Source of the DNA: Gemmatimonadota bacterium
GTDB taxonomy: Bacteria > Gemmatimonadota > Gemmatimonadetes > Palauibacterales > Palauibacteraceae
Length of the DNA stretch: 39,993 bases
Reading direction: 5' to 3'
Assembly: GCA_029861425.1 (NCBI GenBank)
Contig: JAOTZH010000008.1
Span: 2,501 to 42,493 of the forward strand
Each line of letters starts with the position of its first letter. The stretch's first letter is position 1. Both the position numbers and the translations under genes were made by a program. Shown one piece after another: positions 17,088 through 24,218 of this stretch. The notes beneath the pieces were generated by a model. That model saw only the letters and a list, made by a program, of their open reading frames with translations. It did no database searches and was not told the origin of the DNA.

Positions 17088-18305
17088 TCAGCCCGACAGG
17101 CGCACGAGGAGATCCTGCGCGACGAGATCGAACATCTGCTGGAGCTCGGAGGCCGTGGGGGCGAAGAAGACACGTCCCTGCGGCTGGCTACCACTCACGA
17201 TCCCGCCTTCGTTCGCGATCGCCTGGAGGTACGGGAGATCGGGGGTCATGAGCGGGTCGGTCTGGTCCGGATCTCCGAGCGCCACCACGTAGATCGCGGC
17301 CCCAAGGTCACGAATCCCATGCGCCATCCCCAGCCCTGCGGCGGCACTCTGCGCCCGGACGGTCGGCTCATCCCACCCCCAGCACTGTGGGAACTGACTG
17401 CACCCGTCGGGATTCGCCTGCACGTTCAGGGGCAACTGGTCCGGATTATCGAAGTACCCGCGCACGAGGGTCGACGTGCGGGACTCGACTGCGATCACGC
17501 GGTCCGCCGGGTTCCCGGGAGGACCGATGGGCCCGCGCAGCGCGGTTGCCCGGCCGTCGGTGAAGAACACCACAACCTTCCCGGAGCTCGGCCGGACGTT
17601 CGGGCGCTGCATCTGCAGGCTGGCGAGCCGCAGGGCCTCACCCATGTTGGTATCGCCGGCCGGGCTCAGATTGCTGATCTCCGTCGTGATCATGCCGGAG
17701 AACGAGTGCGCGAGCTGGAACCGATCTGCCGCGACGACCTGGAAGGACACGAGACCGAGCTGGTCGATCGAATCGTCGAAGTAGCCGACGAAGTTCTGAG
17801 CTGCGTTCTGGAGCTGCCCGAAGCTCCCCGTCGCCCCGAGTGACCCGGATTGGTCGAGCACGAGGACGAGATCGATCGGGGGCACGGCCGCGGTGGCCGC
17901 CACGCCCAACGACATGTCGTCCCGCCCGAGCACCTTCATGAACGTGGTCGGGATCGTCCGGCTGGCCCTCATGGTGACCGTGTTCTCGCCCCGGTTGTTC
18001 ACACCGAACACCACGGACGTGGCGACCCCCCCGGTGCCGTCGATCCCGTTGGCCCGCGCCACCGCATCCGCCTCGTTCTGTGCAACCGCCTGTCCGAGCC
18101 GGAGCGCTCGAGCGGCGGCCAGGGATCCTGCATCGACGGCTCGTCCGAGACGCATCCTTTCCACGTATCCGCGTCCGAGGTCGACCGCGAGACCGGTCGA
18201 GGCGAGCATCATGATCATCGCCACGGCGACGAACGCGAGGATTCCGCCTCGCTCATCCGCGGCGAGTCGCCGGGCTTCCGCCCGAATCGACGGGGCAACA
18301 GGCAT
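17088..18305 (-). CDS. TadG-like protein with von Willebrand factor A domain
   Basis: A 405-residue protein. A positively charged N-terminus is followed by the hydrophobic segment GILAFVAVAMIMMLASTGLA and VDLGRGYVER, the TadG/TadE-like membrane-anchor pattern. The rest is a von Willebrand A domain with MIDAS residues: D-Q-S-G-S in VLVLDQSGS, T/N in SPAGDTNMGEAL and D-G in VVVFFTDGRA. TadG proteins accompany tight-adherence (Flp) pilus machinery and face the cell exterior. The ATG start at 18305 shares one base with the stop of the TadE-like gene before it (TAATG), so these genes are co-translated. The Tad ATPase, platform and secretin genes are not in this window. Confidence 0.85.
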   Translation of the reverse strand: MPVAPSIRAEARRLAADERGGILAFVAVAMIMMLASTGLAVDLGRGYVERMRLGRAVDAGSLAAARALRLGQAVAQNEADAVARANGIDGTGGVATSVVFGVNNRGENTVTMRASRTIPTTFMKVLGRDDMSLGVAATAAVPPIDLVLVLDQSGSLGATGSFGQLQNAAQNFVGYFDDSIDQLGLVSFQVVAADRFQLAHSFSGMITTEISNLSPAGDTNMGEALRLASLQMQRPNVRPSSGKVVVFFTDGRATALRGPIGPPGNPADRVIAVESRTSTLVRGYFDNPDQLPLNVQANPDGCSQFPQCWGWDEPTVRAQSAAAGLGMAHGIRDLGAAIYVVALGDPDQTDPLMTPDLPYLQAIANEGGIVSGSQPQGRVFFAPTASELQQMFDLVAQDLLVRLSG

Positions 18306-18811
18306 TAAAACACCGTCCGGTCGTAGAGCGTATCGGGGACGACGGCCCGTACGAGGGCGTCGAGCGGCGTGAAGGGCTGGTATGGGGCGAAGACTTCCAC
18401 GACGAAATACGTCTTCCCGTCGGTCAGGCCCTGCCCCGCGAGCGGCGTCGCCGGTCCTCCGAGCAACCCGAGCCGGCTGAGCCCCGTGTACCCCTGGGTC
18501 GCGACCTGATCGATGACGATGGGAACGGCTCCCTGCATCACCACTTCGCTGGCGACGACACCGCCGCCAGACTGGAGCCCGATGGCCGCCCCGTTGTACG
18601 CCGTGACGTTGAGCACTGAGTCCAGGTGGGCTCCACGGGATGCCATGTTGGCGCCTTCCCGTGTCAGCCCCGTGATCGAGTGACTCACGTCGAGAAGCGT
18701 CCCCAGTTCGAGAATTCCGAACGTGAGAGTCAAGAGAACCGGGAGGACGAGCATCAGCTCGACCAGGCCCTGACCGCGATCCAGCGCGCGCGCGCGGCGA
18801 TCCCGGGCCAT
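18305..18811 (-). CDS. TadE-like pseudopilin (second copy)
   Basis: A 168-residue protein. The N-terminal block RGQGLVELMLVLPVLLTLTF followed by GILELG is the TadE signature: short basic leader, G-Q-x-x-V-E and a single membrane helix. The remaining ~130 residues would lie outside the membrane and have no recognised motif. It overlaps the preceding and following genes by one base each. It is likely a minor pilin-like component of a Tad apparatus or a related secreted assembly. Confidence 0.85.
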   Translation of the reverse strand: MARDRRARALDRGQGLVELMLVLPVLLTLTFGILELGTLLDVSHSITGLTREGANMASRGAHLDSVLNVTAYNGAAIGLQSGGGVVASEVVMQGAVPIVIDQVATQGYTGLSRLGLLGGPATPLAGQGLTDGKTYFVVEVFAPYQPFTPLDALVRAVVPDTLYDRTVF

Positions 18812-19266
18812 CAGAACGCCGGCTCGTTGATTACGGCGGTCGACACCGTGAAGTCCACGAAGCCGTTGCCGAAGAACTTCGCAATCGGCGTGAGCACGAA
18901 CCTGTAGCGATAGGTCGCGTCGATCTGGACGATCTGCCCTGGGCCGCCACCGTCAGGAGGATTCAGCGAGATGCCGGTGACGTCCACGTCGAGATCCGCG
19001 GCCCTATCGACGATCACCTGAACGATCGAGGTGGAGCGCGACATCGGCTGACCCGTGGATTGGTCGATGAGGCTCTGCCCGGTGACCGCGAATCTGGCCG
19101 CCTCGGCCACCGCGTGGCGGAGCGTCAGGCGGGTGTAGAAGTGCTTGCCGAACTCGAAGATTCCGGCGAGCAGCAGGAGTACGAGGGGTAGCGCCATCAG
19201 GAACTCCACGGCGCTCTGCCCTCGCTGGCCCAGTCTTCGGCTTCTCTGTCGGATCGTGCGTCGCAT
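18811..19266 (-). CDS. TadE-like pseudopilin (first copy)
   Basis: A 151-residue protein starting with a strongly basic leader (MRRTIRQRSRRLGQ) and the TadE signature RGQSAVEFLMALPLVLLLLA with GIFEFGKHFYTRL. The processing motif and membrane helix occupy residues 15-40; the rest is a predicted extracytoplasmic domain. It is the first gene of the three-gene Tad-like set, and the stop overlaps the next start by one base. Only ~23% identity by eye to the second copy outside the signature, so it is not a recent duplicate. Confidence 0.85.
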   Translation of the reverse strand: MRRTIRQRSRRLGQRGQSAVEFLMALPLVLLLLAGIFEFGKHFYTRLTLRHAVAEAARFAVTGQSLIDQSTGQPMSRSTSIVQVIVDRAADLDVDVTGISLNPPDGGGPGQIVQIDATYRYRFVLTPIAKFFGNGFVDFTVSTAVINEPAF

Positions 19267-19361
19267 ACGTCGCGCGTCTCCAGCCGTCCGCGCGCTGCTC
19301 GGGTCCCGCCCGTCCCGACCTCCGCCCCATTGCCCGGTTCACGCGTGCAATGGCCCGGTCG

Positions 19362-19416
19362 CGTAACGTCCTCCCTCGTGGAGGGTTACGGATCCGCTTT
19401 TCTGCCTCGCGGATCC
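19362..19416. promoter_or_regulatory. Two tandem hairpins upstream of the Tad-like genes
   Basis: The first hairpin pairs CGTAAC (19362-19367) and CCTCC (19370-19374) with GGAGG (19380-19384) and GTTACG (19385-19390), an 11-bp stem with a two-base bulge. The second pairs GGATCCGC (19390-19397) with GCGGATCC (19409-19416), a perfect 8-bp stem around an 11-base loop containing TTTT. They would lie in the 5' leader of the Tad-like transcript and could form a leader structure or protein-binding sites. Confidence 0.4.
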
Positions 19417-19494
19417 ACCGGGTGATGGGGGGGCAGGGGCAACGGGCGTACCATCTCTGGCGGCCCAGTCCGGCGAACACAGCTCTCAAATCCT

Positions 19495-19521
19495 GTAAGC
19501 TGATATTTCACACCAGCTTAC
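19495..19521. promoter_or_regulatory. Perfect 8-bp dyad, operator candidate
   Basis: GTAAGCTG (19495-19502) and CAGCTTAC (19514-19521) are exact inverted copies separated by 11 AT-rich bases. The half-site spacing (about 19 bases centre to centre, two helix turns) suits a dimeric regulator. It lies 229 bases upstream of the first TadE-like start and overlaps a weak plus-strand promoter-like element. The regulator is unknown. Confidence 0.4.
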
Positions 19522-19713
19522 GACATGTATTCTGCGAGGCTTTCGGAACGTGCTGCAGGACAAGGACTTACGCGATGTTGTGGCGTCACACCGACAGGAT
19601 GATGCATCAGGTCTGCAGTACAGTGTTGGGAGATGTCCACGCTTGGCTTTCGGGGTCGCGGCCCGTCCGCTTCGACTGGCTTTACGGCTCGGCGGCCGTC
19701 ATCTTCGTGCGAA

Positions 19714-19787
19714 CGGGGCGTGGCGCAGTCCGGTAGCGCACCTGCTTTGGGAGCAGGGGGTCGCCGGTTCAAATCCGGCCGCCCCGA
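19714..19787 (+). tRNA. tRNA-Pro (anticodon TGG)
   Basis: The acceptor stem CGGGGCG (19714-19720) pairs with CGCCCCG (19780-19786), with discriminator A at 19787. The D arm is GGCGCAGTCCGGTAGCGC. The anticodon stem CCTGC/GCAGG encloses TTTGGGA, giving anticodon TGG for proline. The T arm GCCGG-TTCAAAT-CCGGC is perfect. CCA is not encoded. Confidence 0.96.
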
Positions 19788-19800
19788 TCGATGTGTCTGG

Positions 19801-19825
19801 CGAGGGTCCTAGCTGAGGACCCTCG
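19801..19825. terminator. Perfect 10-bp hairpin between tRNA-Pro and the convergent unknown gene
   Basis: CGAGGGTCCT (19801-19810), loop AGCTG, AGGACCCTCG (19816-19825). It begins 14 bases after tRNA-Pro and also contains the stop and last codons of the minus-strand gene, so it could end transcription from both sides. There is no T tract on either strand, so an intrinsic terminator of the classical kind is not shown. Confidence 0.5.
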
Positions 19826-20360
19826 TGATGAAGCGTGTGACTTCCTCGGCGACCGTCGAGACCGTCACATCGGCGATGTGGTAGGACCTGGGTGGTAGCT
19901 CCTGCAACTCGCTCCCGTCCTGCGCCGCCCCGGCGACCATCATCCGATCGGGGGAGGCGAAGCGGAAGCTCAGCTCGTTGGGCTGTATCCCGTTTTCCGC
20001 GCTGTCCCGCGGGGAAAAGGCACATGCGAGTGCCGGCTGACCCAGGATGTCCACCCTCGACTCGACGCTCCAGCCGTGACCGTGGTCCCGGACCTCCGTA
20101 CCCAGCTCGACGAGGGTCGGCCCGATGACCGTCTCGAGGAGACGAGAGGCCTCGGCGCGAAACTGCTCATGCCGTTCCGCTTCGGTCCGCTCCTCGGCCG
20201 CAGCCGATTCGAAGCGGCGGTCGTAGGCCTCGAGCACGGTCGAAAGATCGACCGCCCCCTCGTCCGCATCGCCGTGTATCGAGCTCTCGGAAGTGGCCGC
20301 ACGGTCCCGGCGCCCAAGTGTCCAGGAGCGGATCGCCTTCATCTCGAATCGAGGTGACAT
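19809..20360 (-). CDS. Hypothetical protein, 182 residues
   Basis: I do not recognise the family. The protein is soluble, with no signal peptide or membrane segment. Residues 45-90 are a charged, Glu/Arg/Ala-rich likely helix; the C-terminal ~80 residues alternate hydrophobic and polar residues (NELSFRFASPDRMMV, SYHIADVTVSTVAEEVTRF), suggesting a small alpha/beta domain. The start at ATG 20360 is well supported by GGAGG seven bases upstream; a start at 20429 lacks this. Codon use fits the neighbours. It follows rdgB on the same strand after 103 bases and ends inside a strong hairpin. Confidence 0.7.
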   Translation of the reverse strand: MSPRFEMKAIRSWTLGRRDRAATSESSIHGDADEGAVDLSTVLEAYDRRFESAAAEERTEAERHEQFRAEASRLLETVIGPTLVELGTEVRDHGHGWSVESRVDILGQPALACAFSPRDSAENGIQPNELSFRFASPDRMMVAGAAQDGSELQELPPRSYHIADVTVSTVAEEVTRFITRVLS

Positions 20361-20463
20361 CTCGTATCCTCCGGTGCAGCAAGAACCGACTACCTGTACG
20401 GGCAACTCGTGTGCCGTTACCGGAAACACGCGGTTTGAGGGAGGGGTGGGCCCAGACAGCGCC

Positions 20464-21111
20464 TCAGGGTCCCGACGTTCCGTCGGCCAGGGAGAGGACG
20501 TGAGGCAGCGCGAGCCGGAGCGCCCGCGACCGGTGGCTCGTGGCCGCCTTCACCTCCGGCGGGAGTTCAGCATACGTGGCGTCTTCTCCATCCGGCACGA
20601 ACAACGGGTCGTAGCCGAACCCGCCGGTACCGCGAGGCTCGACGGCGATGGTCCCGTCGACTTGCCCGACGAATGTCGCGTACTCGAGATCGTCGACGAT
20701 GGCGATCGCGCACCGATAGTGCGCGCTGCGCCGGCCCTCGGGTACGGCCGCCAGACGTTCGAGCAGCCAGCGGTTGTTCGCCTCATCCCGACCCCAGCGC
20801 GCGGCCCAATCGTCGGGTGCGAACCGTTTCGTGCGCACTCCGGGACCCCCGTCCAGCGCGTCGACGCACAGGCCGGAGTCGTCTGCCAGGGTCGGCACCC
20901 CGGATCGGTGGTGGAAGTAGCGGGCCTTCGAAAGTGCGTTGCTCTCGAAGGTCTCGAAGGGCTCGAGGTCCGCCTCTTCATCGAGCTCCGGCAGGCCGAG
21001 GTCGTTCAGCCCCAGACAGCGGATCGGAGCCTCGGACAAAGCCCCCCGGATCTCCTGGAGTTTGTGCTCGCTGCGGGTCGCGACGAGGAGAGGGCCGGTC
21101 AGTCCGCCCAA
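20464..21111 (-). CDS. rdgB: RdgB/HAM1-type non-canonical purine NTP pyrophosphatase
   Basis: Cleaves dITP, dXTP and ITP to monophosphates and keeps damaged purines out of nucleic acids. Family blocks are all present: LLVATRSEHKLQEI at the N-terminus, FESNALSKARYF, ADDSGLCVDALDGGPGVRT with the catalytic aspartates, GTGGFGYDPLFVPDG, and the C-terminal SHRSRAL. About 215 residues. The start is uncertain: there is no ATG or GTG in the right place. TTG 21111 is used here; CTG 21102 is an alternative that overlaps the upstream stop as CTGA, like the ATGA overlaps of the genes before it. It is the last gene of the oxidase run, with no functional tie to it beyond position. Confidence 0.88.
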   Translation of the reverse strand: MGGLTGPLLVATRSEHKLQEIRGALSEAPIRCLGLNDLGLPELDEEADLEPFETFESNALSKARYFHHRSGVPTLADDSGLCVDALDGGPGVRTKRFAPDDWAARWGRDEANNRWLLERLAAVPEGRRSAHYRCAIAIVDDLEYATFVGQVDGTIAVEPRGTGGFGYDPLFVPDGEDATYAELPPEVKAATSHRSRALRLALPHVLSLADGTSGP

Positions 21112-22061
21112 AGCGCGTCGGCCGTCAGCCGCTCGGCGAGCTTCGGGTGAGCCTTCCACATGTAGGAGCCCATGGCGATGGCCGCGAAGATGTTGCCCAC
21201 GAGGATCGACCACCAGGCGAGCTCCTGGAGGATCCAACGCCCGAGCACGGCGACCATTGCGATGAAGAAGACCTCGAAGACCACGAACAGGATCAGCAGA
21301 CCGAACGCCAGCGGGGGGAACTTCTGCACCTGTCGCACGAGGGCAGACAGCATGACTCCGAACAGAAGGAAGAACGCGAAGTGGACCAATGAGTAGCCGA
21401 GTACCGGGCCCATGGCGACCACCACGGAGCCCGGGTCCCCTCCCCCCTGGAACAGAACCGTGGCGAGGGCCGCTGGCGTGTAGAGGGGTTCGCGCAAGAC
21501 CGTATCGATAATCAGGAACCAGACGGCGACGACGACGCCACCGAGAAGCCCGGCCGTGATACCACGTCGCGTGATCGGATGGGTCTGCAGGAAGTCCTGG
21601 AGCCCGATCACGCCGGGTTCGGTGCTGACCCAGTGGAGGTGGGTGAACATCACGACGCCAGCGAGCGCGTTCCCGAAGAAGACGGCGGGCCAGCCCGGCG
21701 CCGACAGGACCATCGCGTCGGGGGCCCGGATCAACCCGAGGTAGAAGACGAACGAGCACGCGAAGAGCCCGTACGCCGCCCCGATGAACGGACTCCGCGG
21801 CAGCGTCGCCCAGTGGACCAGCATCGCCGCCAGAACACCCAGAAGGCTCCAGGCGGCGAAATGAAGGATCGTGTACCCGACGACGACGCCGGCCGTGGGA
21901 TCCGCCGCGCCGCTCTGGATGAGCGCGCCCCACAGGAAGGCCGGCGTCCTGAGGGGAGCCCCCTGCCCGAGATCGTAGAAGTAGAACAGGACGGCGAGCA
22001 CGAACCCCGCCAGCAGTCCCGCCACGACCCCGTCACGGATCGTCCGTGCGGGGAGCGTCAT
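21099..22061 (-). CDS. Internally duplicated polytopic membrane protein of unknown function
   Basis: A 320-residue protein with about eight to ten membrane helices. It is built from two related halves, residues ~7-84 and ~163-242. Both share the order A-G-L-L-x-G, A-V-x-F, D, P-L-x-T-P-A, D-P, G-Y and H-F-A followed by L-x-G-V. For example APLRTPAFL matches EPLYTPAAL, and VGYTILHFAAW matches LGYSLVHFAFF. D30/D186 and H67/H227 are conserved between halves and could bind metal or heme; this is inference. ATG 22061 has GGAGG seven bases upstream and overlaps the previous stop as ATGA. Its place after ctaB suggests a role in oxidase assembly, but no family is recognised. Confidence 0.75.
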   Translation of the reverse strand: MTLPARTIRDGVVAGLLAGFVLAVLFYFYDLGQGAPLRTPAFLWGALIQSGAADPTAGVVVGYTILHFAAWSLLGVLAAMLVHWATLPRSPFIGAAYGLFACSFVFYLGLIRAPDAMVLSAPGWPAVFFGNALAGVVMFTHLHWVSTEPGVIGLQDFLQTHPITRRGITAGLLGGVVVAVWFLIIDTVLREPLYTPAALATVLFQGGGDPGSVVVAMGPVLGYSLVHFAFFLLFGVMLSALVRQVQKFPPLAFGLLILFVVFEVFFIAMVAVLGRWILQELAWWSILVGNIFAAIAMGSYMWKAHPKLAERLTADALWAD

Positions 22062-22249
22062 TGGCGCCCCTCCCACTCGACCTGTTCTTCCAGGGCATGG
22101 GCGACCTCACGCTCGCGCTGGCGGCGCAATGCCCGAAAGAGCCCCCCACCGATGACGAGAAGCAGCAGATAGGGCATGGCTGCGAGAAACAGCATGCTCC
22201 AGAAGTATCCGTCCATGACCTGACCAGTCATCCCGCCCATCGGGTTCAT
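22058..22249 (-). CDS. 63-residue single-pass membrane peptide
   Basis: A small gene joined to its neighbours by ATGA overlaps on both sides: its ATG overlaps the ctaB stop, and its stop overlaps the start of the duplicated membrane protein. The peptide starts MNPMGGMTGQVMDGYF, has one hydrophobic helix (about 18-38, WSMLFLAAMPYLLLLVIGGG) and a charged cytoplasmic tail (RALRRQREREVAHALEEQ). Small one-helix peptides are common accessory parts of terminal oxidases, such as CcoQ-type subunits, and position suggests a similar job. No sequence family is recognised. Confidence 0.7.
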   Translation of the reverse strand: MNPMGGMTGQVMDGYFWSMLFLAAMPYLLLLVIGGGLFRALRRQREREVAHALEEQVEWEGRQ

Positions 22250-23172
22250 AGCTTGTCCAGGCTCAAGGTCAGCAGAAGTAGCGGAAGATACAGCACGGAG
22301 TACTTGAAGACCCGGCGCGCGCCGGTGGCATCGGGCGTTCGCACGAAACCCACGGCTTTCCAGAGAAAGATCAGGCCCAGCGAGAGGGTCACCCCGAAGT
22401 AGATCGGGCCGGTGATCCCGATGACCGTCGGGAGCAGGCTGACCGGTAAGAGAGCCAGCGTATAGATGAGCGTCTGATGTCGGGTCTGGAAGCCGTCCTG
22501 ATCCCCGACCGACAGCGTGCGGATCCCCGCCGACTCGTAGTCGTCGCGGAGGATCCACGCCAGCGTCAGGAAGTGCGGCAGCTGCCAGACGAAGAGAATC
22601 GCGAAGAGGGCCCAACCCCCTGCCCCGAGCGAGCCCGTCGCGGCCGTCCAGCCGCCCAGTGCTGGAAGGGCCCCCGGGATCGCGCCCACGACGGTCGACA
22701 GGGAGTGCACGCGTTTCAGCGGCGTGTACATGAAGTCGTAGCTGACGAACGTTGCCAGGGCGAGAGCTCCGGTCAGGGCATTCGTCATCACGGCCAGGTA
22801 GGCGATACCCGCCGCTGCCAGCGTCCCCGAGAAGACGGCTGCCGGCAGGAGTCCTACTCGCCCGGCCGGGAGCGGCCGGTTCTTCGTCCGCTGCATCAGG
22901 GCGTCCACGTCGCGCTCGAGGACCTGGTTCATGGCCGAGGTTCCGGCGGCGACCATGGCCACGCCGATCATCGCGTGCGCGAATCCGACGAAGTCGAATG
23001 TCCCCGCGCTTCCGAGGTAGAACCCCGCAGCCGCGGTCACCACCACGAGGGCAGTGATCCGCGGCTTCGTGAGCTCGAGGTAGTCGCCGGCCGAGGCGCG
23101 ACTTCGGGCCGGAGATCCCGCCCTTCTCCGCGCAGGGCCCCGGGGGGCCTCGACCAAACTCTCCGACTTCAC
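22246..23172 (-). CDS. ctaB: Protoheme IX farnesyltransferase
   Basis: A 308-residue UbiA-family membrane prenyltransferase that adds a farnesyl chain to heme b to form heme O, needed for heme-copper oxidases. The substrate motif NQVLERDVDALMQRTKNRPL (Asp-rich N-x-x-x-D-x-x-x-D region and R-T-x-x-R-P) is present, and seven or more helices follow. The second Asp-rich loop is less clear by eye. A ~30-residue Arg/Pro-rich N-terminal tail precedes DYLELTKPRI. The GTG start at 23172 has CGGAG six bases upstream. It follows ctaF by 13 bases. No ctaA (heme A synthase) is in the window. Confidence 0.93.
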   Translation of the reverse strand: MKSESLVEAPRGPARRRAGSPARSRASAGDYLELTKPRITALVVVTAAAGFYLGSAGTFDFVGFAHAMIGVAMVAAGTSAMNQVLERDVDALMQRTKNRPLPAGRVGLLPAAVFSGTLAAAGIAYLAVMTNALTGALALATFVSYDFMYTPLKRVHSLSTVVGAIPGALPALGGWTAATGSLGAGGWALFAILFVWQLPHFLTLAWILRDDYESAGIRTLSVGDQDGFQTRHQTLIYTLALLPVSLLPTVIGITGPIYFGVTLSLGLIFLWKAVGFVRTPDATGARRVFKYSVLYLPLLLLTLSLDKL

Positions 23173-23185
23173 AGGAAGCTCCGGC

Positions 23186-23464
23186 TCAGACGTATTCCAT
23201 CATGATGACGATGATCATGATGGCGACCGCCGGGAGCGGTGCCAACGCCACGAGCCGCAGCCTTGTCGGCTCCCACTTCATGTGCATGTAGTACATCGCC
23301 ACCAGCAGCGCCTTCCAGAACGCCATGATCAGCAGGGACCACACGATGATCGCTTTGGGGATCGGGAGGAACGCGACCCCGACCTCGGCGACGGTGAGGA
23401 TGAACAGATACAGCCAGATGAGCATGTAGTTCGGAGCTTTGTGCTCCCCGGCATGGTCGCTCAT
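23186..23464 (-). CDS. ctaF: Cytochrome c oxidase subunit IV
   Basis: A 92-residue protein with three membrane helices and the prokaryotic subunit-IV pattern, including PNYMLIWLYLFILTVAEVG, FWKALLVAMYYMHMKWE and the very hydrophobic C-terminus. It stabilises the oxidase and has no catalytic residues. It lies between ctaE and ctaB in the usual order. Confidence 0.9.
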   Translation of the reverse strand: MSDHAGEHKAPNYMLIWLYLFILTVAEVGVAFLPIPKAIIVWSLLIMAFWKALLVAMYYMHMKWEPTRLRLVALAPLPAVAIMIIVIMMEYV

Positions 23465-23537
23465 GAAATCGCTCCGTTCATCGGTTCCTCTCGTACCATT
23501 GTGCTCGCCGCCGAGCTCTCTTCGCGAGGTCTCCGCA

Positions 23538-24158
<621 letters not shown>

Positions 24159-24218
24159 TCGCTCGTCCTTCTCTCTCGGTTCTAGCGGTTCAGGCGTTCA
24201 AGAGCTCGCGACGGGGGC

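Larger units (their letters stand above)
19267..19713. other. 447-bp non-coding region with several dyads
   Basis: No convincing gene is present: the open frames here lack a ribosome site, have poor codon bias and resemble nothing known. The stretch 19480-19660 is less GC-rich than the rest of the window. It holds two adjacent hairpins at 19362-19416 and a perfect dyad at 19495-19521. It is the upstream region of the minus-strand Tad-like genes and also lies upstream of tRNA-Pro on the plus strand, so promoters of both are expected here. On the plus strand a weak promoter-like pair, TTCACA (19507-19512) and TATTCT (19528-19533) with a 15-base spacer, overlaps the dyad. Confidence 0.55.

Noticed and set aside
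19350-19736. A 128-codon plus-strand frame overlapping the start of tRNA-Pro
   Set aside because: It runs into the tRNA gene, lacks a ribosome site and has codon use unlike the genes around it.
21112-21933. A possible long N-terminal extension of rdgB
   Set aside because: The extension is a shadow of the duplicated membrane protein, and RdgB proteins begin at the LLVATR segment.
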